From Serratia proteamaculans (lineage in GTDB: Bacteria > Pseudomonadota > Gammaproteobacteria > Enterobacterales > Enterobacteriaceae), in NCBI RefSeq assembly GCF_008830365.1, contig NZ_WBKI01000003.1, positions 310,001 through 374,000 on the forward strand: a stretch of 64,000 nucleotides of DNA, written 5' to 3'. Shown here piece after piece: positions 56,710 to 64,000 of this stretch; position 1 is the first letter of the stretch; the number at the start of each line of letters is the position of its first letter. A program made the position numbers and the translations under genes. A model generated the notes under the pieces. That model worked only from the letters and a program-made list of their open reading frames with translations. It had not been told where the DNA came from and ran no database searches.

Positions 56710-57497
56710 TGACTTCTACCCCTCTGAGCACCACGCCACTGCTGTCGGTAACTAACCTCACCCACCTGTACGCGCCGGGCAAAGGTTTTAGCGATGTGTC
56801 TTTCGATATCTACCCCGGCGAAGTGCTGGGCATCGTTGGCGAATCCGGCTCCGGCAAGACCACGCTGCTGAAATCCATCTCCGCACGGCTGGCACCGCAA
56901 CACGGACAAATCCTTTATCGACCGCAGGCCGGGCAACAGCATGATCTGTACGCGATGGCGGAAAGCGATCGCCGCCGCCTGCTGCGCACCGACTGGGGTG
57001 TGGTGCATCAGCATCCGCTCGACGGGCTGCGGCCCAAGGTTTCTGCCGGTGGCAACATTGGCGAACGGCTGATGGCTATCGGCCAGCGTCACTACGGCGA
57101 CATCCGCCGTCAGGCCGGACAGTGGCTGGAGGACGTCGAGATCCCGGTGTCACGCCTTGACGATCTGCCGACCACCTTCTCCGGCGGCATGCAACAGCGG
57201 TTGCAAATCGCCCGCAATCTGGTGACTCATCCCAAGCTGGTATTTATGGACGAGCCCACCGGCGGGCTGGATGTTTCAGTACAGGCGCGGCTGCTCGATC
57301 TGCTGCGCACGCTGGTGGTAGAGATGCAGTTGGCGGCGGTGATTGTCACCCACGATCTCGGCGTGGCGCGCCTGCTGGCACACCGGCTGCTGGTGATGAA
57401 ACAGGGCGAAGTGGTGGAAAGCGGCCTGACTGACCGGGTGCTGGACGATCCGCACCATCCGTATACCCAACTGCTGGTTTCTTCGGTGCTGTCGTAA
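56709..57497 (+). CDS. phnK: C-P lyase ABC-type ATPase PhnK
   Basis: The 262-aa product has Walker A GESGSGKTT, signature FSGGMQQRLQIARN, Walker B LVFMDEPTGGLD and HDLGVAR. It has no membrane partner; PhnK binds the C-P lyase core through PhnJ. The ATG overlaps the phnJ stop (TGATG). Confidence 0.95.
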   Translation: MTSTPLSTTPLLSVTNLTHLYAPGKGFSDVSFDIYPGEVLGIVGESGSGKTTLLKSISARLAPQHGQILYRPQAGQQHDLYAMAESDRRRLLRTDWGVVHQHPLDGLRPKVSAGGNIGERLMAIGQRHYGDIRRQAGQWLEDVEIPVSRLDDLPTTFSGGMQQRLQIARNLVTHPKLVFMDEPTGGLDVSVQARLLDLLRTLVVEMQLAAVIVTHDLGVARLLAHRLLVMKQGEVVESGLTDRVLDDPHHPYTQLLVSSVLS

Positions 57498-57513
57498 CGC
57501 AAGGTAATTACAG

Positions 57514-58218
57514 ATGACTATTCAAATCCGGGTTGAACACCTCAGCAAAACCTTTGTGCTCCACCAGCAGCACGGCACGCAACTGCCGGTGCTGCACGAT
57601 GCCAACATGACGGTCAGCAGCGGCGAATGCGTGGTATTACACGGGCATTCCGGCAGCGGAAAATCCACGCTGCTACGCTCACTGTACGCCAACTATCTGC
57701 CTGACAGCGGCCATATCTGGGTTAATCACCAGGGTGAATGGCTGGATATGGTGCAGGCCGAAGCGCGTCAGATCCTGGCGGTACGCCGCCATACCCTTGG
57801 CTGGGTCAGCCAGTTTCTGCGGGTGATCCCGCGTATCAGCGCGCTGGACGTAGTGATGCAGCCGCTGCTGGAACAGGGCGTCAACCGCGCCGAATGCCGC
57901 GAACGCGCCGAGACGCTGCTCAATCAGCTCAATGTGCCGCAACGCCTGTGGCAGTTGGCCCCCTCCACCTTCTCCGGTGGTGAACAACAGCGGGTGAACA
58001 TCGCACGCGGCTTTATCGTCGATTACCCGATCCTGTTGCTGGACGAACCGACCGCCTCCCTCGACAGCCGCAACAGCGCGGCGGTGGTCGCGCTGATCGA
58101 GCAAGCCAAGCAACGTGGCGCGGCGATCGTCGGTATTTTCCATGATGAAGGCGTCCGCCAGCAGGTCGCCGACCGGTTATATGACATGCAGGCGCCACAG
58201 GCGCTGGAGATCCTCTGA
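57514..58218 (+). CDS. phnL: C-P lyase ABC-type ATPase PhnL
   Basis: The 234-aa product has Walker [10 protein letters not shown], signature [14 protein letters not shown], Walker [13 protein letters not shown] and H-loop [17 protein letters not shown]. With PhnK it forms the ATPase pair of the C-P lyase. It overlaps phnM by 1 nt. Confidence 0.95.
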   Translation: MTIQIRVEHLSKTFVLHQQHGTQLPVLHDANMTVSSGECVVLHGHSGSGKSTLLRSLYANYLPDSGHIWVNHQGEWLDMVQAEARQILAVRRHTLGWVSQFLRVIPRISALDVVMQPLLEQGVNRAECRERAETLLNQLNVPQRLWQLAPSTFSGGEQQRVNIARGFIVDYPILLLDEPTASLDSRNSAAVVALIEQAKQRGAAIVGIFHDEGVRQQVADRLYDMQAPQALEIL

Positions 58219-59354
58219 TGATCATCAATAACGTGAAACTGGTGCTGGAAGATCAAACCGTCGAAGGATCGCTGGAGGTCAGCGACGGCATGATCCGCAG
58301 CTTTGCCGATACGCCCAGCCAGTTGCCGCAGGCATTGAACGGTGAAGGCGGTTGGCTGCTGCCGGGGTTGATTGAACTGCACACCGACAATCTGGACAAG
58401 TTTTTCACCCCACGTCCGAACGTCGACTGGCCGGCGCATTCGGCCATGAGCAGCCATGATGCACTGATGGTGGCCAACGGTATCACCACCGTGCTGGACG
58501 CGGTGGCGATTGGCGACGTACGCGACGGCGGCCATCGGCTGGAAAACCTGCAAAAAATGATCGACGCGGTGATCCACAGCCAGCGCGCCGGGGTCAACCG
58601 CGCCGAGCACCGGCTGCACCTGCGCTGCGAACTGCCCAACGAGAGCACCCTGCCGCTGTTCGAACAGCTGATGGACAAGCCCGGCGTCTCGCTGGTGTCG
58701 TTGATGGACCATTCGCCGGGTCAGCGCCAGTTCGCCTCACGCGAAAAATACCGGGAGTATTATCAGGGCAAATATCACCTCAACGACCAGCAGATGAGCG
58801 AGTATGAAGAGCAGCAGATCAAGCTTTCTGCCCGCTGGGCCACGCCGAATCGTGAAGCCATTGCCGCCCATTGCCGGGCGCGTAAAATTTCGCTCGCCAG
58901 CCACGACGACGCCACCGCTGCCCACGTCAGCGAGTCCTGTGCGCTGGGTAGTGTGATTGCCGAATTCCCCACCACCGAAGATGCCGCGCTCGCTTCGCAC
59001 CAGCAGGGGTTACAGGTACTGATGGGCGCGCCGAACATCGTGCGCGGCGGTTCACATTCCGGCAACGTGGCGGCTCATCACCTGGCGGCGTTGGGGGTGC
59101 TGGATATCCTGTCCTCCGACTATTATCCGGCCAGCCTGCTGGATGCGGCGTTTCGCATTGCGGCCGATGAACGCAACGGCTACAGCTTGCCGCAGGCGGT
59201 ACAGATGATCACCCGCAACCCGGCCAGGGCGCTGGATCTGCAGGATCGCGGCACTATCGCCGAAGGTTTGCGGGCGGATCTGGTGTTGGCACGACCACAC
59301 GGCGAGCATATTTACGTGCAGAACGTGTGGCGTCAGGGCAAGCAGGTGTTCTGA
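58218..59354 (+). CDS. phnM: Ribose-1-methylphosphonate triphosphate diphosphatase PhnM
   Basis: PhnM is an amidohydrolase-fold enzyme that removes pyrophosphate from the ribose-phosphonate triphosphate to give the PhnJ substrate. The 378-aa product has [24 protein letters not shown] with metal ligands, [25 protein letters not shown] and [22 protein letters not shown]. It overlaps phnN by 1 nt. Confidence 0.96.
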   Translation: MIINNVKLVLEDQTVEGSLEVSDGMIRSFADTPSQLPQALNGEGGWLLPGLIELHTDNLDKFFTPRPNVDWPAHSAMSSHDALMVANGITTVLDAVAIGDVRDGGHRLENLQKMIDAVIHSQRAGVNRAEHRLHLRCELPNESTLPLFEQLMDKPGVSLVSLMDHSPGQRQFASREKYREYYQGKYHLNDQQMSEYEEQQIKLSARWATPNREAIAAHCRARKISLASHDDATAAHVSESCALGSVIAEFPTTEDAALASHQQGLQVLMGAPNIVRGGSHSGNVAAHHLAALGVLDILSSDYYPASLLDAAFRIAADERNGYSLPQAVQMITRNPARALDLQDRGTIAEGLRADLVLARPHGEHIYVQNVWRQGKQVF

Positions 59355-59923
59355 TGGCGCAGCTTATCTATCTGATGGGCCCTTCCGGCTCGGGTAAAGA
59401 CAGCCTGTTGGCCGCACTGCGCGCCGATGCCGCCGGCGCACCGCTGGTGGCGCACCGCTATATCACCCGGCCGGCAGACGCCGGCTACGAGAACCATATT
59501 GCGCTCAGCGAAGCGGAGTTCCTTCGCCGCCGTGCCAAAGGGTTATTTGCCCTCGACTGGCAGGCGCACCAGCACCATTACGCCTTTGGCATCGAAGTGG
59601 ATCTCTGGCTGTTGCAGGGGCTCGACGTGGTCGTCAACGGCTCGCGAGCCCACCTGCCGCAGGCACAGCAGCGCTATGGTGCACAGTTGCTGCCGGTGTG
59701 CCTGCAGGTCAGCAGCGATGTTCTGCGCCAGCGCCTGCAAAATCGCGGGCGTGAAACTGCCGATCAAATCGAACAACGGCTGGTGCGAGCGGCGGAGTAT
59801 CAGCAAAAACTGCCCCCCCTTTGCGGCCGGTTGGATAACGACGGCAACCTTGATGACACCCTGGCAGCACTACTGGCGCTGCTGCCCGCTTCCGCCAAAC
59901 AACCACAGGATGCCATGCCATGA
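59354..59923 (+). CDS. phnN: Ribose 1,5-bisphosphokinase PhnN
   Basis: PhnN makes phosphoribosyl pyrophosphate from ribose-1,5-bisphosphate, the end product of the phn route. The 189-aa kinase starts [19 protein letters not shown] with the P-loop, has [19 protein letters not shown] and [13 protein letters not shown], the guanylate-kinase-like plan. ATG 59354 overlaps the phnM stop. Confidence 0.95.
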   Translation: MAQLIYLMGPSGSGKDSLLAALRADAAGAPLVAHRYITRPADAGYENHIALSEAEFLRRRAKGLFALDWQAHQHHYAFGIEVDLWLLQGLDVVVNGSRAHLPQAQQRYGAQLLPVCLQVSSDVLRQRLQNRGRETADQIEQRLVRAAEYQQKLPPLCGRLDNDGNLDDTLAALLALLPASAKQPQDAMP

Positions 59924-60522
59924 ACGATCCGGCGCAGCCGAAAATCGGCGACAACGTGACGCTTAACCGCAGCCGGCTCGGCCAGTATGTCCATCTGGCC
60001 GACGATGCGATCCTCGAAGAAGTGGAAATGGGCGACTACTCCTACACCGCCGGACATAACCAGATTTTTTACGCCACCATCGGGAAATTCGTGTCGATTG
60101 CCTCTTACGCGCGCATCAATCCCGGCAACCACCCCACCTATCAGCGCATCGCCCAGCACCATTTCACCTATCGCGCGTCAGAGTACGATCTGGGGAACGA
60201 TGACGAGGCGTTTTTCGACTGGCGGCGTGAGCACCACGTGACCATTGGCCACGACGTGTGGATCGGCCATAACGCCATCGTGATGCCCGGAGTCAGCATT
60301 GGCAACGGCGCAGTGATTGGTAGCGCGGCAGTGGTGACCAAGGATGTGGCCCCTTATGAAATTGTCGCCGGGGTGGCGGCCAAAAAGATCGGTATGCGTT
60401 TTGACGACGCACTGATTGAACGTATTGAACGCAGCCAGTGGTGGCACTGGGATCATCAGACGCTGCAACAACGGCTGGCGGATTTCCGTGATATCCATGC
60501 CTTCGCGGAGAAGTATCTTTAA
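59920..60522 (+). CDS. Phosphonate-linked hexapeptide-repeat acyltransferase
   Basis: The 200-aa product is a left-handed beta-helix acetyltransferase: [76 protein letters not shown]. The catalytic His lies in the [13 protein letters not shown] region. This is the transferase family tied to phosphonate loci, and here it replaces the GNAT acetyltransferase phnO of E. coli, which acetylates aminoalkylphosphonates; a similar detoxifying or priming role is inferred. It overlaps phnN by 4 nt. Confidence 0.88.
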   Translation: MNDPAQPKIGDNVTLNRSRLGQYVHLADDAILEEVEMGDYSYTAGHNQIFYATIGKFVSIASYARINPGNHPTYQRIAQHHFTYRASEYDLGNDDEAFFDWRREHHVTIGHDVWIGHNAIVMPGVSIGNGAVIGSAAVVTKDVAPYEIVAGVAAKKIGMRFDDALIERIERSQWWHWDHQTLQQRLADFRDIHAFAEKYL

Positions 60523-60536
60523 GACTCTTATTCATC

Positions 60537-60595
60537 TTACCCAATGAATTTCGCGTTGCAGCCAACAACGCTGCGGCGTGAAAGGCGAAGGGTAA
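60537..60595. repeat. TTACCC...GGGTAA element, short copy
   Basis: A 59-bp version of the element at 28978-29102. It keeps the ends (TTACCCAATGAATTTCG and GCGAAGGGTAA) and the GTTGCAGCCAACAACGCTGC centre-right part but lacks the middle ~65 bp. It ends directly before the AAAGGAG site of phnP. Confidence 0.8.
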
Positions 60596-60606
60596 AGGAG
60601 CAACTC

Positions 60607-61389
60607 ATGCAACTGACCTTTCTCGGTACCGGTGGTGCTCAGCAGATCCCGGTGTTCGGCTGTGATTGTCTGGTGTGTCAGCGGGCACGGCGCGAGCCTG
60701 CATTTCGGCGCAGACCTTGCAGTGCAATGCTTAAATTTCAGGGGGAAACGACCTTGCTGGATGCGGGGTTACCGTCGCTGGAACGGCGCTTTTCGGCGGG
60801 GGAAATTAAACGTTTTTTACTGACACATTACCACATGGATCACGTACAGGGGCTATTTCCTTTGCGCTGGGGCTGCGGAAATTTTATTCCGGTGTATGGC
60901 CCGGCCGATGAACAGGGCTGCGACGATTTGTTCAAACACCCGGGTATTTTGGCGTTTCAGCCGCCGTTTACCCCCTTCGAAACGGTTGAACTGGGCGGGC
61001 TGCACATCACCCCGCTGCCGCTGCAACATTCGAAACTCACTCTGGGTTATTTGATCCAGGCCGCGGGTAAATCGCTGGCCTATCTGACCGATACCGTCGG
61101 TTTACCGCCGGATACCGACGCTTTTCTGCGTGCAGTAACATTGGATTTAATGGTGCTCGACTGCAGCCTGCCGCCTCAGCCGCAGGCTCCGCGCAATCAC
61201 AACGATCTGACCCGCGCGCTGGAAACCCAGCAACGCTTACAACCCGGCCGCACCCTGCTGACGCACATCAGCCACCATCTCGATCTGTGGCTAATGGACA
61301 ATGAGCTGCCGCCGGGCCTGGAGCTGGCGTTTGATAATCTCAGCGTGCACTGCGGTAACAATGCAGCCGATCGGATTCCAGCACCTTAA
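60607..61389 (+). CDS. phnP: Phosphoribosyl 1,2-cyclic phosphate phosphodiesterase PhnP
   Basis: PhnP opens the cyclic phosphate released by C-P lyase to give ribose-1,5-bisphosphate. From ATG 60607 (AAAGGAGCAACTC upstream) the 260-aa metallo-beta-lactamase has LTFLGTGGAQQIPVFGCDCLVC with zinc-binding Cys, the metal motif LTHYHMDHVQGL, PLQHSKLTLGYL, and LTHISHH. The TTACCC element separates it from the rest of the operon. Its last 50 nt overlap the 3' end of convergent yraR. Confidence 0.95.
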   Translation: MQLTFLGTGGAQQIPVFGCDCLVCQRARREPAFRRRPCSAMLKFQGETTLLDAGLPSLERRFSAGEIKRFLLTHYHMDHVQGLFPLRWGCGNFIPVYGPADEQGCDDLFKHPGILAFQPPFTPFETVELGGLHITPLPLQHSKLTLGYLIQAAGKSLAYLTDTVGLPPDTDAFLRAVTLDLMVLDCSLPPQPQAPRNHNDLTRALETQQRLQPGRTLLTHISHHLDLWLMDNELPPGLELAFDNLSVHCGNNAADRIPAP

Positions 61390-61978
61390 CGCCGCTGCCG
61401 GGGCTGAACGCCTGCTCCAGCAGCGTCTGTGCCACGTCTTTAGCGGCAACTCCGCGCCATTTTCCTGGCAGTAATTTGAACAAGGGAGCGCTCACTCGCT
61501 CCAGCCAACGCGGCGACGAGCGCTCACCCAACAGCATAGATGGCCGTACCAGCGTCAGGCGCGGCCAGTTCTGCTCACGCAGCGCCTGTTCCATTTCACC
61601 CTTGGTGCGGTTGTAAAGGAAGGTCGAGCGCGGACTGGCACCCAGTGCACTGACCACCAGACAGTGCTGCGCGCCTAACCGCCGACCGGTCAGCGCGCTT
61701 TCGATCACCAGCGTGTAATCGACGTAGTGAAAATTGGCATCACTGCCGGCCTCGCGCCGTGTGGTACCCAGACAACAAAACGCAATATCGACCGGCTGCT
61801 CCTGCTCAGTCAGCAGCGCGAACAAGTCATCACCCACCGGGTTATCCAATTTTGGGTGCACCGGCAGTGGCTTACGCGTAGGCGCCACAATCGCCGTGAC
61901 CTGCGGATCGGCCTGCAGCAGGCGCAACAGTTCGCCACCCACCAACCCTGTAGCCCCTACAATGAATACCCGTGCCAT
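61340..61978 (-). CDS. yraR: NAD(P)-binding Rossmann protein YraR
   Basis: The 212-aa product starts RVFIVGATGLVGGELLRLL and has CCLGTTRREAGS, DYTLVIESALTGRRLGAQHCLVVSALGAS and FLYNRTKGEMEQALREQNWPRLTLVRPSMLLG, matching E. coli YraR as remembered. The fold is the atypical SDR/HTATIP2 class; its reaction is unknown. It converges on phnP with a 50-bp 3' overlap, so the two messages are complementary at their ends. Confidence 0.88.
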   Translation of the reverse strand: MARVFIVGATGLVGGELLRLLQADPQVTAIVAPTRKPLPVHPKLDNPVGDDLFALLTEQEQPVDIAFCCLGTTRREAGSDANFHYVDYTLVIESALTGRRLGAQHCLVVSALGASPRSTFLYNRTKGEMEQALREQNWPRLTLVRPSMLLGERSSPRWLERVSAPLFKLLPGKWRGVAAKDVAQTLLEQAFSPGSGVKVLESDRLHCYRSAR

Positions 61979-62024
61979 ATCCCCTCCGCCAAATTGATCG
62001 CTCTGAAAAGTATAGTGTGTTGTG

Positions 62025-62465
62025 TCAGGCCCGCGTCCAATGCAGCTTTTTACCGAAGCCGAGGGTATTGTCGGTCATCTTCACTTCTTGCAGACTCAGT
62101 TGCCAAACCGGCGCTTTCATCACTTTGGCAATCGGGAAACGCTTGCAGTAGCGCGCACGTGCATGCTGTTCTTCATCACCGCTCAGCATCACCGCTTCGG
62201 CGCGATACTGCACGCCACGGATCAACGCGATGGTCTTCGGCTTCGGCGCGATGGTGCCGACCACCCGGCTATTTAGCAGCATCAACTCGCCATGACGAGT
62301 GTGGGTTTCGGTCATCAGCCACAGCGCCATGCACTCGGCATCAAACACGTAAAAACAGTTGGCGCACCACATGTCCAGGCCATTGCCAGCGCACAGCGTC
62401 AGCACATGCTGTTTGCTGAGGAAATGTGCAATCTGTTGCTGCTCTTCAGTCGTGTTCAAGGTCAA
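62025..62465 (-). CDS. yhbP: UPF0306 family protein YhbP
   Basis: The 146-aa product has the YhbP plan: [55 protein letters not shown] and [15 protein letters not shown]. The split-barrel fold is that of FMN-binding oxidoreductases, but no activity is known. yraR and yhbP are neighbours in E. coli as well. AAGGGAGAATTGACC precedes the ATG. Confidence 0.9.
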   Translation of the reverse strand: MTLNTTEEQQQIAHFLSKQHVLTLCAGNGLDMWCANCFYVFDAECMALWLMTETHTRHGELMLLNSRVVGTIAPKPKTIALIRGVQYRAEAVMLSGDEEQHARARYCKRFPIAKVMKAPVWQLSLQEVKMTDNTLGFGKKLHWTRA

Positions 62466-62815
62466 TTCTCCCTTCTTTATCTGGCTTTATCTTACCCTGT
62501 GTTATTGAAGTCGGTCACAAATAACGACAATTACATCACCATGCGGAATGGAATGGATAAACACTTTCACTGCATTTATATTCAATACATGAATAAGTGT
62601 CTTTATAACATATATAAAACATAGTAGACTTATCTGAGCATCAATAACCCGGTTTAAATACATTTTTTTTGTTCATTCCGCGGCGCGGTCAAAATTACCG
62701 GTCCGGTTTCGTCACTTTTTATCAAAATATTTACATCTCAAAAAATGCCAAAAAACATTTTTTATTCAAACCACTGCATAACAAGTGAATAGTTATTTAT
62801 CAAACAGCACATTTA

Positions 62816-62857
62816 CGTGACGAACATCACATATTTTAGTCTGAAGCACGTTAAAAT
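62816..62857 (+). promoter_or_regulatory. CRP-like site and promoter of speFL-speF
   Basis: GTGA-CGAACA-TCAC (62817-62830) has CRP spacing. A -10 TAAAAT lies at 62852-62857, predicting a start near 62864 and placing the site about 41 bp upstream, the class II position. The 62466-62815 stretch before it is AT-rich and shows no gene. Confidence 0.5.
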
Positions 62858-62892
62858 AGCGCCATCTTTTCACTCCATAAGGTGGATTAGAA

Positions 62893-62997
62893 ATGGAAAA
62901 CAATAACCGTAAAATGGCACACATCAGACGGACCACTCATATTATGATGATGGCCCATCGTAGCTGCTTTAGCTTCGCCTTCTTTAACTGCAGATAA
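62893..62997 (+). CDS. speFL: speF leader peptide SpeFL (ornithine sensor)
   Basis: A 34-codon ORF at ATG 62893, behind AAGGTGGATTAG, starts MENNNRKMAHIRRTTHIM and ends FSFAFFNCR. E. coli SpeFL has the same HIRRTTHIM core and FxFFNxR end. In E. coli, nascent SpeFL binds ornithine in the ribosome exit tunnel, stalls near its stop and prevents Rho termination before speF. Position and sequence support the same control here; 276 bp separate it from speF. Confidence 0.93.
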   Translation: MENNNRKMAHIRRTTHIMMMAHRSCFSFAFFNCR

Positions 62998-63273
62998 CCC
63001 TCACCCCTCTCGTTGTTACTCTGAACAGCCTGTCACCATTACGCCTAAATTATTTATCCTGAAAACCAGGATCGGTATCAATTTAATTTATCTGGTAAAT
63101 AGTGTAGCTAAATGACTGTTTAGGGTACGCACGAAATAAAATCAAAAAAAGAATGAACTCAGGTTATGCCTTTAAGCATTACCTCATTCTCCTCATGCCT
63201 TTATTTAGTGAAGGTATTAACGACAAGATTATTAACTTGTCGATAGGATGCCTTTGCCTGAAGAATGATAAAA

Positions 63274-64000
63274 ATGAATAAATTAAAAATTGCCGCTAAT
63301 ACCAAAACATTAAGCTGCTTTGAAACAGCACGCGAAGTTGTCGATGTACATCAGAGTGATTTTAACGATATTGCTGCCATTGTGCTGTCGGTGGAAGACG
63401 TCACCCAAGGCATGGTGGTACACCTCGAAGAAATTGGCTTGAATATTCCCCTGTTCGTCGCGGTGTGTTGTGAAGAAGAATTGGATAATGACATCCTGCC
63501 GGCACTGCATGGCGTATTTGAACTCTGTGGCAAGAACACCCAGTTCTACGGCAAGCAACTGGAGGCCGCAGCGGTAAAATATGAAAGTGAACTGCTGCCA
63601 CCTTTCTTTAATACGCTGACCCAGTACGTCGAAATGGGCAACGCCACCTTTGCTTGCCCTGGGCATCAGGGCGGTGAGTTCTTCCGTAAGCATCCGGCAG
63701 GACGTCAGTTCTTTGACTTCTTCGGCGAAACCCTTTTCCGTTCGGATATGTGTAACGCGGACGTCAAACTGGGTGATTTATTGATCCATGAAGGCGCGCC
63801 CTGCGCGGCACAGCAGCATGCCGCCAAAGTCTTTAACGCCGATAAAACCTATTTCGTTCTCAACGGCACCTCCGCCTCAAACAAGGTCGCGACCAACGCT
63901 CTGCTGACGCGCGGTGATTTGGTGCTGTTCGACCGCAATAACCATAAGTCCAATCACCATGGCGCGCTGATCCAGGCTGGGGCGACACCGGTGTATCTGG
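63274..64000 (+). CDS. speF: Inducible ornithine decarboxylase SpeF (5' part)
   Basis: SpeF converts ornithine to putrescine and CO2, consuming protons under acid stress. About 242 codons are visible. They include the N-terminal wing domain (MNKLKIAANTK; DIAAIVLSVEDVTQGM) and the start of the PLP fold (FACPGHQGGEFFRKHPAGRQFFDFFGE; CNADVKLGDLLIHEGAP; KTYFVLNGTSASNKV; FDRNNHKSNHHGAL). The PLP lysine is beyond the edge. ATG 63274 matches the E. coli start; an in-frame ATG three codons earlier is possible. potE usually follows. Confidence 0.95.
   Translation, partial: MNKLKIAANTKTLSCFETAREVVDVHQSDFNDIAAIVLSVEDVTQGMVVHLEEIGLNIPLFVAVCCEEELDNDILPALHGVFELCGKNTQFYGKQLEAAAVKYESELLPPFFNTLTQYVEMGNATFACPGHQGGEFFRKHPAGRQFFDFFGETLFRSDMCNADVKLGDLLIHEGAPCAAQQHAAKVFNADKTYFVLNGTSASNKVATNALLTRGDLVLFDRNNHKSNHHGALIQAGATPVYL

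Overview
The window looks like the chromosome of a Serratia-type enterobacterium. The core genes follow the order of the 95-97 min region of Escherichia coli (lptG-lptF, pepA-holC-valS-yjgM, rraB-argI, pyrL-pyrB-pyrI-ridA, mgtA-treR-treB-treC, nrdD-nrdG, phn). The protein sequences are clearly enterobacterial but diverged from E. coli, and the intergenic spaces carry small palindromes of a kind I associate with Serratia. Genus is inferred from the protein sequences and gene order; no 16S gene is present.

Layout. (1) 1-4.8 kb is AT-rich accessory DNA: a lipoprotein start, a P4-satellite-like leader with nested inverted repeats and two small ORFs, then a defence island with an HNH nuclease, a Vsr mismatch endonuclease, a NaeI-type restriction enzyme and its divergent cytosine-5 methyltransferase. 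(2) 4.8-8.6 kb holds hipBA with four evenly spaced candidate operators, a beta-carbonic anhydrase, a broken secreted-protein gene and tRNA-Leu(CAA). (3) 8.8-29.5 kb is mostly housekeeping: LPS export, aminopeptidase, clamp-loader chi subunit, ValRS, an acetyltransferase, a membrane acyltransferase, a GMC oxidoreductase, MiaE, RraB, ornithine transcarbamylase behind two ARG boxes, an orphan peptide-binding protein, a FecBCD-like importer, and the pyrimidine operon with its attenuator. (4) 29.5-31 kb is a graveyard: a fragment of a thioester-reductase domain and a frameshifted unknown gene with a small partner. (5) 31.1-35.1 kb is the conserved four-gene cluster of circularly permuted ATP-grasp, alpha-E protein, transglutaminase and Anbu (proteasome homologue), with a sigma-54-like promoter. 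(6) 35.2-47.1 kb holds a GH20 hexosaminidase, mgtA with a Pro/Asp-rich leader peptide, and the trehalose genes; an orphan bacteriocin toxin/immunity pair and an Exc2-like lipoprotein separate treR from treB. (7) 47.2-52.8 kb has a quinone-reductase-like flavoprotein with a divergent LysR regulator, anaerobic ribonucleotide reductase behind two NrdR boxes, and a permease. (8) 53-61.4 kb is a tightly overlapping C-P lyase operon, phnF-G-H-I-J-K-L-M-N, a hexapeptide acyltransferase and phnP, with no phnCDE transporter. (9) 61.3-64 kb has yraR, yhbP and the speFL leader with the start of speF, which runs off the end.

Regulation that can be read directly includes ARG boxes, pyrL attenuation, an mgtL-like leader, a TreR-like palindrome, NrdR boxes, hip operators and the SpeFL arrest peptide. 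Repeats worth noting are seven copies of a roughly 20-nt palindrome at gene ends, two copies of a TTACCC...GGGTAA element abutting ribosome binding sites, and a 129-bp multi-hairpin element near mgtA.
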